Origin: an uncultured Bacteroidota bacterium
Lineage (GTDB): Bacteria; Bacteroidota; Bacteroidia; Chitinophagales; Chitinophagaceae
DNA length: 16,289 nucleotides
Reading direction: 5' to 3'
Assembly (NCBI GenBank): GCA_903847655.1
Contig: CAINEG010000020.1
Location: forward strand, 1 to 16,289
Positions within the stretch are counted from its first letter, which is position 1. The number at the start of each line of letters is the position of its first letter. The position numbers were made by a program, and so were the translations under genes. Shown in pieces: positions 7,617 through 15,179 of the stretch. The notes under the pieces are model-generated. The model was given only the letters and a program-made list of their open reading frames with translations, was not told the DNA's origin and did no database searches.

Positions 7617-9830
7617 CTAAAGTGCATCTAAATAAATAGAAAGTTTTTCAATGGCATTAGCCACTTGATTTATTTGTTCTTTAGCTTCTGACCAGTTTTT
7701 TTGTTCAATGGCTTCTCTCACGCCTGGAATTGTCTTAACTCCATAACCCGTATAAAACCCTGGCGCATAAATGGTGTGTCTGAACCAAGGTCGACGAGGA
7801 AGACCTGTACTCAAAAGCTGTTGCTCTGCGGCAAATATTTTTGCATTTAAATTGTTTATTTTATTTACATCTGCACTTGCTTTTGCTTGTTCTAAATGTG
7901 CTGCGGCTTTTTCAAGATTGGATAAAGCATTTAAAATGAAGGAGAAGTCAATAAAAGGCACTTCTGTTTCAGCGGTAGGGGTTTTTAAGCCCTCGGCAGG
8001 GTCTGCTGCAATGAGGTAGGCTTTCTTTGTGATTAGTTCATTTTCAACTTTTACTTTTTCTCTCATTTGATCCACATTAGAAATTAACTCTGTGACATAA
8101 CCTTTAATTGTTGCCTGTAAATTTCTAAAATCAAAGGGTAAAACATCTGCTTCTGCCAAGCGCAAAGCTGCACGACCAGAGGTTTTTGCAAGGGCTACGC
8201 CATATTCAAAACCAGGATCTTTAAATCTAATGTAGTTGTCATAAGAGTCATAAATAGAGTGGTATTCGCCGCCGCTATTTTCACCACCAAAACCAATATT
8301 TAAGGAAGGCACACCTAAGTGTTGAATAAAAGAAGAATAGTCTGATCCAGCACCCAGGGCGCCAAGTGGATAAGCGCTTGACTCAAGGGCTTCCTTTTTT
8401 GATTTAATAGTCGATGCACTGGTGGCTCTTCTTGCTTTTGATCTTTCAAAAACAGAAACCCCGGTTTGTGGATCGATCACCTCTTTACTAATTTCTGTGA
8501 TCATTGGTGCAAAAGCATGAGAACCCTCTGCGCCCATAAACCCACGACCATTGCCATCTGAATTTATATACGCCACTGCTTTTAATTGTAACTCAGCAGC
8601 ATGGTCTTCTGCCCACTCCGTGGAACCCAATAAGCCCGGTTCTTCTCCATCCCAGGCACAATAAACCAAGGTTCTTTTTGGACGCCAGCCTTGTTTTAAT
8701 AAACCGCCAATGGCAATTGCCTCTTCTAATTCAGAAGCCATACCGCTTATTGGATCAGAAGCACCATTAACCCAGCCATCGTGATGGTTGCCTCTAATAA
8801 CCCACTGATCTGGATATTCCGAGCCCTTTATGGTAGCAATAACATTTAATGCTGGTCGAAGTTTCCAATCAAATAAAACCTTCAAGTGAACACTTGATTT
8901 ACTTGGACCAATATGATAAGTAAAAGGCAACGAGCCTGCCCACTCTTTTGGGGCTACAGGACCAGCCATGTCTTTTAACAGCGGCGCCGCATCACCATAA
9001 CTTATTGGGAGTACTGGTATTTTTAATAAATTAGTTGCTTCAGTATGGTCTACTCTTTTTACACCTTCCACTGAACCAATATTGGGGGTAGTAGGATCTC
9101 CAGGATAAACCACCATATCCATAATGGAGCCTCTTTGTACTGTTTGATCATTTTTATAGGCGCCAAGTGGATAAACATCCCCTGCGGTATAGCCATCGTC
9201 CATTGGATCCGAATAAATTAAACAACCAATCGCACCATGTTCTTGTGCCACTTTTGGTTTAATCCCTCTCCAACTACGACCATATTTTGCAATGACTATT
9301 TTTCCTTTAACATCAATACCATATTTAGCCAATGTTTCATAATCCTCTGGTAAACCATAATTTACAAACACCAGGGGTGCGTTTACCTCTCCGTCTGCAC
9401 TCCAACAATTGTAAGTAGGAAGTTGATCTGCTTGATTAGAAGTGGCGTCTTCTTTTACAGCATATTCTTTTAATTGCGCTTTGTAATTGGTGGCCCCCTT
9501 CATTTCTAATACTCTAGTGATGGGTGTAGGAAATAAAACTTGATAGGTTTCTATTTTTGTATCCCAACCATTTTCTCTAAATGTTTTTGCAATTTGTTCT
9601 GCAACAAATTTACCGCCTACTGAACTTATATGATGTGGAACAGAAGATAAAAGTTTAATGTTTTCGCCTATTCGTTTGGCACTTAGTTGTGCGTCAAAAT
9701 CTTTTTCTATTTTATTTTCTTTACTTGCGTTTTTAAAGCCCAATAAACCGTTTTGTGCATTACTGGTATTACTCATGGCTACAATAAACAAGGCTATTGT
9801 TGTACAAAATAAAATGGATTGCTTTTTCAT
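7617..9830 (-). CDS. Secreted M28 family zinc peptidase (glutamate carboxypeptidase II / PSMA-like)
   Basis: An exported metallopeptidase of 737 residues with a signal peptide (MKK, hydrophobic core FCTTIALFIVAMS, likely cleavage after SNA before QNG). There is no lipobox cysteine, so it is probably periplasmic or secreted. The architecture follows human GCPII: a protease-associated domain inserted in the first half (about 130-320), the co-catalytic zinc M28 domain, and a C-terminal helical TfR-like dimerisation region (about 590-737). All five zinc ligands and the base can be placed: H349 (in GNHHDGW), D359 (in ASDPISG), E396 base and E397 ligand (in WDGEEPGLLGSTEWAED), D425 (in INSDGNG) and H524 (in GEYHSIYD). 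The E396-D425 spacing of 29 equals that in GCPII. It probably trims acidic or other C-terminal residues from peptides. It lies 22 bp after mgsA and 15 bp before uvrB, all in one direction. Confidence 0.92.
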   Translation of the reverse strand: MKKQSILFCTTIALFIVAMSNTSNAQNGLLGFKNASKENKIEKDFDAQLSAKRIGENIKLLSSVPHHISSVGGKFVAEQIAKTFRENGWDTKIETYQVLFPTPITRVLEMKGATNYKAQLKEYAVKEDATSNQADQLPTYNCWSADGEVNAPLVFVNYGLPEDYETLAKYGIDVKGKIVIAKYGRSWRGIKPKVAQEHGAIGCLIYSDPMDDGYTAGDVYPLGAYKNDQTVQRGSIMDMVVYPGDPTTPNIGSVEGVKRVDHTEATNLLKIPVLPISYGDAAPLLKDMAGPVAPKEWAGSLPFTYHIGPSKSSVHLKVLFDWKLRPALNVIATIKGSEYPDQWVIRGNHHDGWVNGASDPISGMASELEEAIAIGGLLKQGWRPKRTLVYCAWDGEEPGLLGSTEWAEDHAAELQLKAVAYINSDGNGRGFMGAEGSHAFAPMITEISKEVIDPQTGVSVFERSKARRATSASTIKSKKEALESSAYPLGALGAGSDYSSFIQHLGVPSLNIGFGGENSGGEYHSIYDSYDNYIRFKDPGFEYGVALAKTSGRAALRLAEADVLPFDFRNLQATIKGYVTELISNVDQMREKVKVENELITKKAYLIAADPAEGLKTPTAETEVPFIDFSFILNALSNLEKAAAHLEQAKASADVNKINNLNAKIFAAEQQLLSTGLPRRPWFRHTIYAPGFYTGYGVKTIPGVREAIEQKNWSEAKEQINQVANAIEKLSIYLDAL

Positions 9831-9852
9831 ACTCTTTTAGTTTTAAATGATA

Positions 9853-10308
9853 TTAAATATTTCTTTTTAGGTAATGGGTATAATCTGGAAGCTTGTATTC
9901 ATACACTTCTTGCATAAATCTAGAGGTCATTAAAAAATCTGCCGTGGTTCTATCGCAAGCCATCGGTAAATTCCAGGCAACGGCCAGTCTTAGCAATGCT
10001 TTTACGTCACTATCGTGGGGCTGTGCCTCCATGGGATCAAAAAAGAAAAAGATAACATCAATATCTCCCGTGGCAATCATAGCGCCAATTTGCTGATCTC
10101 CGCCTAGCGGGCCGCTTAATAATTTTTTTACGGGTTGATCTAAGGCTTCTTCAATTAATTTACCCGTGGTACCCGTTGCTACTAGGCTGTGTTTGGAAAG
10201 GGCGGTTTTGTTGTAGATGGCCCACTCAATCAAATCCTTTTTTTTATTATCGTGCGCAATCAGTGCTATTTTTTTTCTTTTTTCCAGCTTTCTCATATTG
10301 TTTGCCAT
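9853..10308 (-). CDS. mgsA: Methylglyoxal synthase
   Basis: Cytosolic enzyme converting dihydroxyacetone phosphate to methylglyoxal and phosphate, a bypass that relieves sugar-phosphate build-up when phosphate is scarce. The protein has 151 residues, against about 152 for E. coli MgsA. With the start at the ATG at 10308, the catalytic residues fall on the same numbers as in E. coli: H19-D20 (IAHDNKKKDL), G66 and catalytic base D71 (SGPLGGDQQIG), D91, H98 and D101 (FDPMEAQPHDSD). The phosphate loop ATGTTGK (44-50) is also present. That agreement supports the start codon; MRKLEK at residue 5 is an alternative. The gene is 16 bp downstream of the acyltransferase stop and 22 bp upstream of the M28 peptidase. 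A perfect inverted repeat lies just ahead of it, within the end of the acyltransferase gene. Confidence 0.95.
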   Translation of the reverse strand: MANNMRKLEKRKKIALIAHDNKKKDLIEWAIYNKTALSKHSLVATGTTGKLIEEALDQPVKKLLSGPLGGDQQIGAMIATGDIDVIFFFFDPMEAQPHDSDVKALLRLAVAWNLPMACDRTTADFLMTSRFMQEVYEYKLPDYTHYLKRNI

Positions 10309-10324
10309 GATAAAAATTTGACTA

Positions 10325-11203
10325 TTAGTTGGTGTCTAGTGTTTGATTTCTTAATAAAAACACTAGCCCCAAGGTAGCAAAAATTATTGGTTGTGGTATA
10401 CTTAAAAAATGTAAAAAGAAAATTATTAATAAAAGGTAAAGGGGGTAGAGGAAAAACAAAACCCCGAACAAAACTGAGTCAAAAAAGACAGTGCCCTTGG
10501 TTTTTTTCTGAACAAAATTATAGGTGATGGTATAAAGGGGTAGGTGTAGATAATATAGGGCGGTTTTTTTAATAACTACCCCTTGCGTGTTAAGAACAAT
10601 TAAATTAGAAAGCTGATTAAAAACATGCTGATTAAACTCAACACGGTCTTTGGCGCTAATAATGGCTGATTTTTGAATAAAGATGGAAAGACAAAGATTT
10701 ACTCTTTTTCCAATTCCTTTAAAGTTATTATAAGCAATGCCCGCTAAGTGTATTTGCGGAAAGATATTTTCCGCATGACAAGTTTCTAATATTCTTGCGG
10801 TTCCTTTTTTAAAAGGTTGAAGCTGGTTGGTGTTTAAACAAGTTCCTTCTATAAAAATTAAAACAGCTTCTTTGTTTTTCAATAATCTTGCCGATTCTTT
10901 AAAGGCATATCCATTAAGGTGTAAAAATTCTTTTCCCTCTCTTAATCTATAAACAGGAATCATATTTAAAAGGCTAAGTAAAAAGCGATGGTGTTTTTTT
11001 GTAAACACATCACCCCTGGCCAAAAAGTGGATTCTTCTATTGTATCTAGAACCAATAATAATAGCGTCTAAAAATGAGTTGGGGTGGTTGGCAATGATTA
11101 ATAAAGCGCCGTCGGTGTTTAATAAATATTTATTCTTCGTATTAATTTCTGCGCAAAAAAGCCAGAGCGCCGCTCTAATAAAAAGTTTTAAAATAGATAT
11201 CAC
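10325..11203 (-). CDS. PlsC-like membrane acyltransferase (glycerolipid biosynthesis)
   Basis: A 292-residue lysophospholipid or glycerol-phosphate acyltransferase-like protein (PlsC/LPLAT superfamily), probably acting at the cytosolic face of the membrane. Block I is NHPNSFLD (39-46). H40 and D46 are five residues apart rather than the textbook four, with PN inserted after the histidine; I recall this NHPNxxxD form in other Bacteroidetes proteins. Block II is MIPVYR (81-86). Block III is FIEGTC (117-122) in place of the usual FPEGTR. Block IV is seen as PFKKGTARI. There is a hydrophobic N-terminus (about 5-18) and two C-terminal membrane segments (about 238-286). Exact acceptor unknown. It starts 18 bp after a terminator-like hairpin and is followed by mgsA after 16 bp. 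No TAnnTTTG promoter is evident upstream. Confidence 0.85.
   Translation of the reverse strand: MISILKLFIRAALWLFCAEINTKNKYLLNTDGALLIIANHPNSFLDAIIIGSRYNRRIHFLARGDVFTKKHHRFLLSLLNMIPVYRLREGKEFLHLNGYAFKESARLLKNKEAVLIFIEGTCLNTNQLQPFKKGTARILETCHAENIFPQIHLAGIAYNNFKGIGKRVNLCLSIFIQKSAIISAKDRVEFNQHVFNQLSNLIVLNTQGVVIKKTALYYLHLPLYTITYNFVQKKTKGTVFFDSVLFGVLFFLYPLYLLLIIFFLHFLSIPQPIIFATLGLVFLLRNQTLDTN
10336..10366. repeat. Perfect 9-bp inverted repeat at the 3' end of the acyltransferase gene
   Basis: CTAGTGTTT (10336-10344) and AAACACTAG (10358-10366) are exact reverse complements around a 13-nt loop. The hairpin lies inside the last codons of the acyltransferase, ending 11 bp before its stop and about 28 bp upstream of the mgsA start. 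No T-tract follows immediately on the minus strand, so it is not a classical intrinsic terminator. It could be a transcript-processing or attenuation structure, or chance. Confidence 0.5.
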
Positions 11204-11221
11204 TCTTTTTTTTATAAATAT

Positions 11222-11251
11222 AAAAAAACCGCATCAATTATGATGCGGTTT
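11222..11251 (-). terminator. Rho-independent terminator of recA
   Basis: A perfect 11-bp stem, AAACCGCATCA (11226-11236) and TGATGCGGTTT (11241-11251), with a 4-nt ATTA loop. On the minus strand the stem runs into a tract of seven T residues (the last three belong to the stem). It lies 46 bp beyond the recA stop in the direction of recA transcription and 18 bp before the acyltransferase ATG. Confidence 0.88.
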
Positions 11252-11296
11252 ATACTAACTAACCCTAAAAAACAAAACAGTTTAGTATTTTAAATA

Positions 11297-12313
11297 TTAT
11301 TTAGCGGCCTCTTCTGCTTTTAAGGCAATTTTGGCTCTAATTTTTGCTTCTATTTCGTTTGCCATTTCTGGATTATCGTGTAAAATGGTTTTTACCGAAT
11401 CGCGACCCTGTCCTAGTTTGTTGCTATCATAGCTAAACCAGCTTCCACTTTTTTGTATTATCTCTAATTCTACGCCCATATCAATTATTTCTCCTATTTT
11501 ACTAATTCCTTCTCCGAATATAATTTCAAATTCGGCGGCTCTAAAAGGGGGTGCTACTTTATTTTTTACCACTTTTACTTTTACTCTATTTCCTATTGCT
11601 TCGTCACCATCTTTAATTTGAGCCATTCTTCTAATGTCTAATCTAACGGAAGCATAAAACTTTAATGCATTTCCCCCGGTGGTGACTTCTGGGTTACCAA
11701 AAACAACCCCAATTTTTTCTCTTAATTGATTAATAAAAATACAGATGGTATTTGTTTTATTAATTGTGGCTGTTAATTTTCTTAGTGCTTGGCTCATCAA
11801 TCTTGCATGTAATCCCATTTTTGAATCACCCATTTCACCCTCCAGCTCACTCTTTGGAACTAGCGCTGCTACTGAGTCTATAACCACTACATCTATCGCG
11901 CCAGATAAAATTAAACGATCTGCAATTTCTAAAGCTTGTTCACCATAGTCTGGCTGAGAGACTAATAAATTATCTACATCTACACCTAATTTTTTTGCAT
12001 AAGCACTATCAAAAGCATGTTCTGCATCAATAATTGCACACATTCCCCCCTTTTTTTGTGCTTCTGCAATCACATGTATTGCTACTGTTGTTTTTCCAGA
12101 AGACTCTGGTCCATATATTTCAATAATTCTACCTTTTGGTAAGCCGCCGATTCCTAATGCTGTATCTAATCCAATAGATCCTGTTGATATAACTTCTTGA
12201 GGTTCTTGACTTCTTTCATTCATCATCATCACACTTCCCTTGCCATAATCTTTGTCAATTTTGTCAATGGTTAATTTTAATGCTTTTAATTTTTCTACGT
12301 TTGGGTTACTCAT
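11297..12313 (-). CDS. recA: Recombinase RecA
   Basis: RecA forms ATP-dependent filaments on single-stranded DNA for homologous recombination, and in species with LexA it triggers the SOS response. It is full length at 338 residues. Walker [10 protein letters not shown] is at 68-76, Walker B is in [12 protein letters not shown], and the DNA-binding loop L2 is in [25 protein letters not shown]. The short acidic-to-alanine tail (KAEEAAK) is typical of Bacteroidetes proteins. The ATG at 12313 starts [12 protein letters not shown], the expected N-terminus. It is monocistronic in layout: a strong terminator follows at 11222-11251, and about 780 bp of non-coding DNA precedes it. I find no exact TAnnTTTG element within about 120 bp upstream, but two tandem dyads lie 61-98 bp upstream and could be operator sites. 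Confidence 0.98.
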   Translation of the reverse strand: MSNPNVEKLKALKLTIDKIDKDYGKGSVMMMNERSQEPQEVISTGSIGLDTALGIGGLPKGRIIEIYGPESSGKTTVAIHVIAEAQKKGGMCAIIDAEHAFDSAYAKKLGVDVDNLLVSQPDYGEQALEIADRLILSGAIDVVVIDSVAALVPKSELEGEMGDSKMGLHARLMSQALRKLTATINKTNTICIFINQLREKIGVVFGNPEVTTGGNALKFYASVRLDIRRMAQIKDGDEAIGNRVKVKVVKNKVAPPFRAAEFEIIFGEGISKIGEIIDMGVELEIIQKSGSWFSYDSNKLGQGRDSVKTILHDNPEMANEIEAKIRAKIALKAEEAAK

Positions 12314-12373
12314 GGTTAGTCGTTTTATGTTTTCTTTAATATTTAGGTGAAGATATGGATAATTTGTTAATAA

Positions 12374-12411
12374 ACTAAAATATTTAGTATTATTTTACTA
12401 ATTTGATTAGT
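12374..12411. promoter_or_regulatory. Two tandem dyads ACTAAW-N3-WTTAGT upstream of recA
   Basis: ACTAAA-ATA-TTTAGT (12374-12388) and ACTAAT-TTG-ATTAGT (12397-12411) are both perfect 6-3-6 inverted repeats with nearly the same half-sites, 23 bp apart centre to centre. They lie 61-98 bp upstream of the recA start. A further overlapping dyad, TAGTA-N6-TACTA, spans 12385-12400. The arrangement looks like a pair of operator half-turn-spaced sites. The regulator is unknown, and AT-richness raises the chance background. Confidence 0.4.
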
Positions 12412-12701
12412 TTTTATTTTTACATAGCTTGCATTTATATTTAATTGACTGATTATCATTGTTTTATTAATTTAGTAATAAATTTAGTTTTTTTTTGGAT
12501 TTTATTTTAAAGTATTTATTTAAGAAATTTTAGGGGTTAAATGAGGTGTTTTTTGTTGGTTGAATAAGTGGAATACCTTTCTGTGTTTGTTGTTGTTAAA
12601 AGTAGTTGATTTTAAAATAGTAGTTAAAATACCTAATGTGGATTTCTATTGTAGTATTAAGTATTAATACATTTTTATAAATAAACTAATACTATTACAC
12701 C

Positions 12702-12979
12702 TGTGTATATCTTAATATCTTATTTATACACGATTTTAAGTTTATTTATTTACGATATAAAACCCTTTACAGATAAGACTTTCAGAATATACCTATTTAA
12801 TATTTTAAATTATTTGAGTGGTAATACACAATTTAATCACTGTTAATTAACGGGCATAAACCTGATGATTAATGCTACAATCCTTTTTTATTGAATAAAC
12901 AAAACCTGTTTATACTTTTCTTATGCAGGTTTATTCACCCAAAAACAATAGATATCCCCTAAAATTTTATTTATCCACC
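12702..12979. other. Cluster of five near-consensus DnaA boxes in AT-rich DNA
   Basis: Relative to TTATNCACA, the following each differ at one position: 12702-12710 (minus strand ATATACACA), 12724-12732 (TTATACACG), 12822-12830 (TAATACACA), 12931-12939 (TTATTCACC) and 12971-12979 (TTATCCACC). Four of the five point the same way. AT-only stretches between them (for example around 12795-12814) could unwind easily. No exact box is present and no dnaA gene is in view, so the origin call is tentative. Confidence 0.3.
12892..12937. repeat. Imperfect hairpin built on AAACCTG/CAGGTTT
   Basis: TGAAT and AAACCTG on the left (12892-12908, with a 5-nt bulge) pair with CAGGTTTATTCA on the right (12926-12937) around a 17-nt loop. 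A further copy, ATAAACCTG at 12856-12864, is the exact reverse complement of CAGGTTTAT at 12926-12934, so alternative pairing is possible. Confidence 0.4.
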
Positions 12980-13065
12980 GCAGCCTTGTGTATTTTTTAT
13001 TCGCTTTTTAGCCTAAATAACCTTGTTTTTCATCCTTTTAGCTACGTTTAGTACTAAGAAAACAT

Positions 13066-13073
13066 TATTTTTG
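13066..13073 (+). promoter_or_regulatory. Bacteroidetes -7 promoter element for ppiD
   Basis: TATTTTTG matches TAnnTTTG and lies 21 bp before the ATG at 13095. A perfect palindrome, TTAGTACTAA (13048-13057), sits 8 bp upstream of it, where an operator would compete with RNA polymerase. The promoter position rules against the in-frame TTG at 13023 as start, since that would place the promoter inside the gene. Confidence 0.55.
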
Positions 13074-13094
13074 CTCTCCTATAATTATTTATAT

Positions 13095-15179
13095 ATGTCA
13101 ATTATTCAGAACATTAGAGAAAGAGGTACTTGGATCATCTTTGGTATTATTACCTTGGCTTTAATCGCTTTTATTTTACAAGATGGTGTTGGAAGAAAAG
13201 GTGGGTCAACAGATGGCGCCACCCTTGGAAAAGTAAACGGCGAAGTAATCAATAAATTAGAGTTTGAAGAAAAGTTAGACGCCCAGGTTCAGAACTATGC
13301 TTCACAGGGTGTAAAAAGAGAACAACTAATTGGTTATTTATGGAGTCAAGAAGTAGATCGTCTTTTATTTAAATCAGAAGAAAAGAAATTAGGCGTTACT
13401 GTAGGAACTAAAGAAATTTCTGATGTATTGTTTGGGAATGAATCTCCTTTTAAACAAGAGTTTACTGATAAGACCACGGGTGAGTTTAAAGTAAACGACG
13501 CAAAACAAGCTATCGCTCAAATTAAAAAATCAAAAAATAAAGACCAGGTTAAACAAATTGAAAAATTTTATATTGAACCTGCGATTGAAAATAGACTAAG
13601 AAGTAAATACCAGGCATTGGTCGTAAAAGGCGTTCAATTACCAAAATGGTTGGCGGAAAAACAATTGGCAGAAACAAGCAACGTATCTAGTATTTCCTAT
13701 GTGGGCTTACCCTATTCTAGTGTTTCAGATAAAGACGTAAAGGTGACGAATGATGATATCGCTGCTTATTTAAATGAAAACGCAGCTGCTTTTCAAATAG
13801 AAGAAACAAGCAAAAATATAGGCTATGTGGGTTTTAGTGCTGCGCCTTCTAGCGCTGACAGTGCTAGTGCTAGAGATATTTTAGTCGCCTTAAAAGAAGA
13901 TTTTAAAAACACCAACGACCCCGCTGCTTTCTTGAACAAAGCAGGAACAGAGCTCCCTTATTACAATAGCTTTCTAAGTAAGAAATCAATAATGGTACCA
14001 CAAAAAGATTCCATCTTTAATGTGGGTGTTGGAAATATATATGGACCTTATGTGGATGGAAAAAACTATACCATTGCAAAGGTGATTGGTTTAAAGCAAT
14101 GGCCAGACAGCGCAAGCTTCAGACATATTTTAATTGGCACCATTAATCCAACCAACGGACAACAATTAAGAGACGATAGTTCAGCAAAAAAATTAGCAGA
14201 CAGTATTAGTAATGCAATTAAAGGCGGTGCTTCTTTTGATGCGCTTTGTGCACAATATTCAGACGACGAATCAAGTAAATTAAAGGGTGGTGTTTTTCCT
14301 ATGTTCTCTCAGGGACAAATGGTGATTCCTGTAAATGATTTTTCATTCGAAAACCCGGTGGGCGCAAAAGGTGTGGTAAAATCAGAATTTGGTTTTCATA
14401 TTATGGAGGTTTTAAAACAAGGAGCAAGGGGCCCAGCCTATAAAATTGCTTATTTATCTAAAAGTATTTTACCAAGCAATGAAACGGTAACTGCTGCGTC
14501 TACAGCTGCTGCACAATTTGCATCTACAGCTAAAGACTTAAAATCATTCAACGCCAACGCGGTAAAAATTAACAAACAAGTTTTGCCAGCCACGGGCATT
14601 AAAGCAAATGATTTTGAAATTCCTGGAGTGGGCACAAGTAGAGCAACAGTGCGTTGGATTTTCGATAACAACGTAAATGCTATTTCTGAACCATTTGAGG
14701 TGGGCGATAGTTATTTTGTAGCAGCTATTACTGGCGAAGATAAAGAAGGATTGGCAAATGTAGAAGCAGCAAAACCACAAGTAGAAGGAATTATTAGAGA
14801 CAAAAAGAAAGCAGAAAAAATTAAAAATAATTTAAAGGGCAATAGCTTAGAAGCAATCGCAGCAAATGCAAAAGCAAGTATTCAAAAAGCAGACAGCATT
14901 AATTTCAATTATTCAATGATTGCGGGTTTGGGCAATGAACCAAAAATTGCCGGAGCTGCGTTCAATAAATCATTGATTAATAAACTAAGCGAACCTATTG
15001 CAGCCAATTCTGGTGTTTTTGTAATTACTGTTAATAGCCTTGGTGCAAAACAAGCAGAACAAGATCCTGCATTTTTTAAAGACGAGCTTTTACAAAGAAC
15101 AAGAAGTGTTTTATTTAGAACAAGTGTCGCTTTAAAGAAAACGGCTACCATTGTAGACAACAGGTCTAAGTTGTATTAA
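13095..15179 (+). CDS. ppiD: PpiD-type peptidylprolyl isomerase (SurA/PPIC domain)
   Basis: A 694-residue membrane-anchored periplasmic folding factor. A single N-terminal signal anchor (about residues 12-28, TWIIFGIITLALIAFI) follows the basic NIRERG. A SurA-N/PpiD-like helical region follows, beginning around LGKVNGEVINKLEFEEKL. A parvulin (PPIC) domain spans about residues 338-440, recognisable from SFRHILIGT, a KLADSISNAIKGGASFDALC helix, QYSDDESS, GGVFPMFSQGQM and SEFGFHIMEVL. A C-terminal alpha/beta region contains a second, weaker parvulin-like segment. The family acts as a chaperone for proteins leaving the Sec translocon; isomerase activity is not assured. I chose the ATG at 13095 because it gives a canonical N-terminus and lies after the promoter; the upstream TTG at 13023 would add 24 residues. 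The stop overlaps the DUF2480 start by one base. Confidence 0.9.
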   Translation: MSIIQNIRERGTWIIFGIITLALIAFILQDGVGRKGGSTDGATLGKVNGEVINKLEFEEKLDAQVQNYASQGVKREQLIGYLWSQEVDRLLFKSEEKKLGVTVGTKEISDVLFGNESPFKQEFTDKTTGEFKVNDAKQAIAQIKKSKNKDQVKQIEKFYIEPAIENRLRSKYQALVVKGVQLPKWLAEKQLAETSNVSSISYVGLPYSSVSDKDVKVTNDDIAAYLNENAAAFQIEETSKNIGYVGFSAAPSSADSASARDILVALKEDFKNTNDPAAFLNKAGTELPYYNSFLSKKSIMVPQKDSIFNVGVGNIYGPYVDGKNYTIAKVIGLKQWPDSASFRHILIGTINPTNGQQLRDDSSAKKLADSISNAIKGGASFDALCAQYSDDESSKLKGGVFPMFSQGQMVIPVNDFSFENPVGAKGVVKSEFGFHIMEVLKQGARGPAYKIAYLSKSILPSNETVTAASTAAAQFASTAKDLKSFNANAVKINKQVLPATGIKANDFEIPGVGTSRATVRWIFDNNVNAISEPFEVGDSYFVAAITGEDKEGLANVEAAKPQVEGIIRDKKKAEKIKNNLKGNSLEAIAANAKASIQKADSINFNYSMIAGLGNEPKIAGAAFNKSLINKLSEPIAANSGVFVITVNSLGAKQAEQDPAFFKDELLQRTRSVLFRTSVALKKTATIVDNRSKLY

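Larger units (their letters stand above)
12314..13094. other. AT-rich non-coding region between recA and ppiD
   Basis: About 780 bp with no supportable coding sequence on either strand; it is visibly richer in A and T than the flanking genes. It separates the divergent recA and ppiD genes and is much longer than two promoters need. It holds two similar dyads near recA (12374-12411), a perfect 10-bp palindrome GTATTAATAC (12661-12670), a TACAC-CT-GTGTA dyad (12696-12707), five near-DnaA-box sequences (12702-12979), repeated AAACCTG units (12856-12937), a TTAGTACTAA palindrome (13048-13057) and the ppiD promoter. I see no tRNA-like or riboswitch-like fold. A small RNA cannot be excluded by eye. 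Confidence 0.7.

Noticed and set aside
13023..13094. Extended N-terminus of PpiD from a TTG codon
   Set aside because: The TATTTTTG promoter at 13066 would lie inside the gene, and the residues starting at the ATG at 13095 form a normal signal-anchor N-terminus.
12314..13094. CRISPR array or insertion sequence in the long intergenic region
   Set aside because: There are no regularly spaced identical repeats, no transposase frame and no terminal inverted repeats with target duplication. The repeats found are short and irregular.
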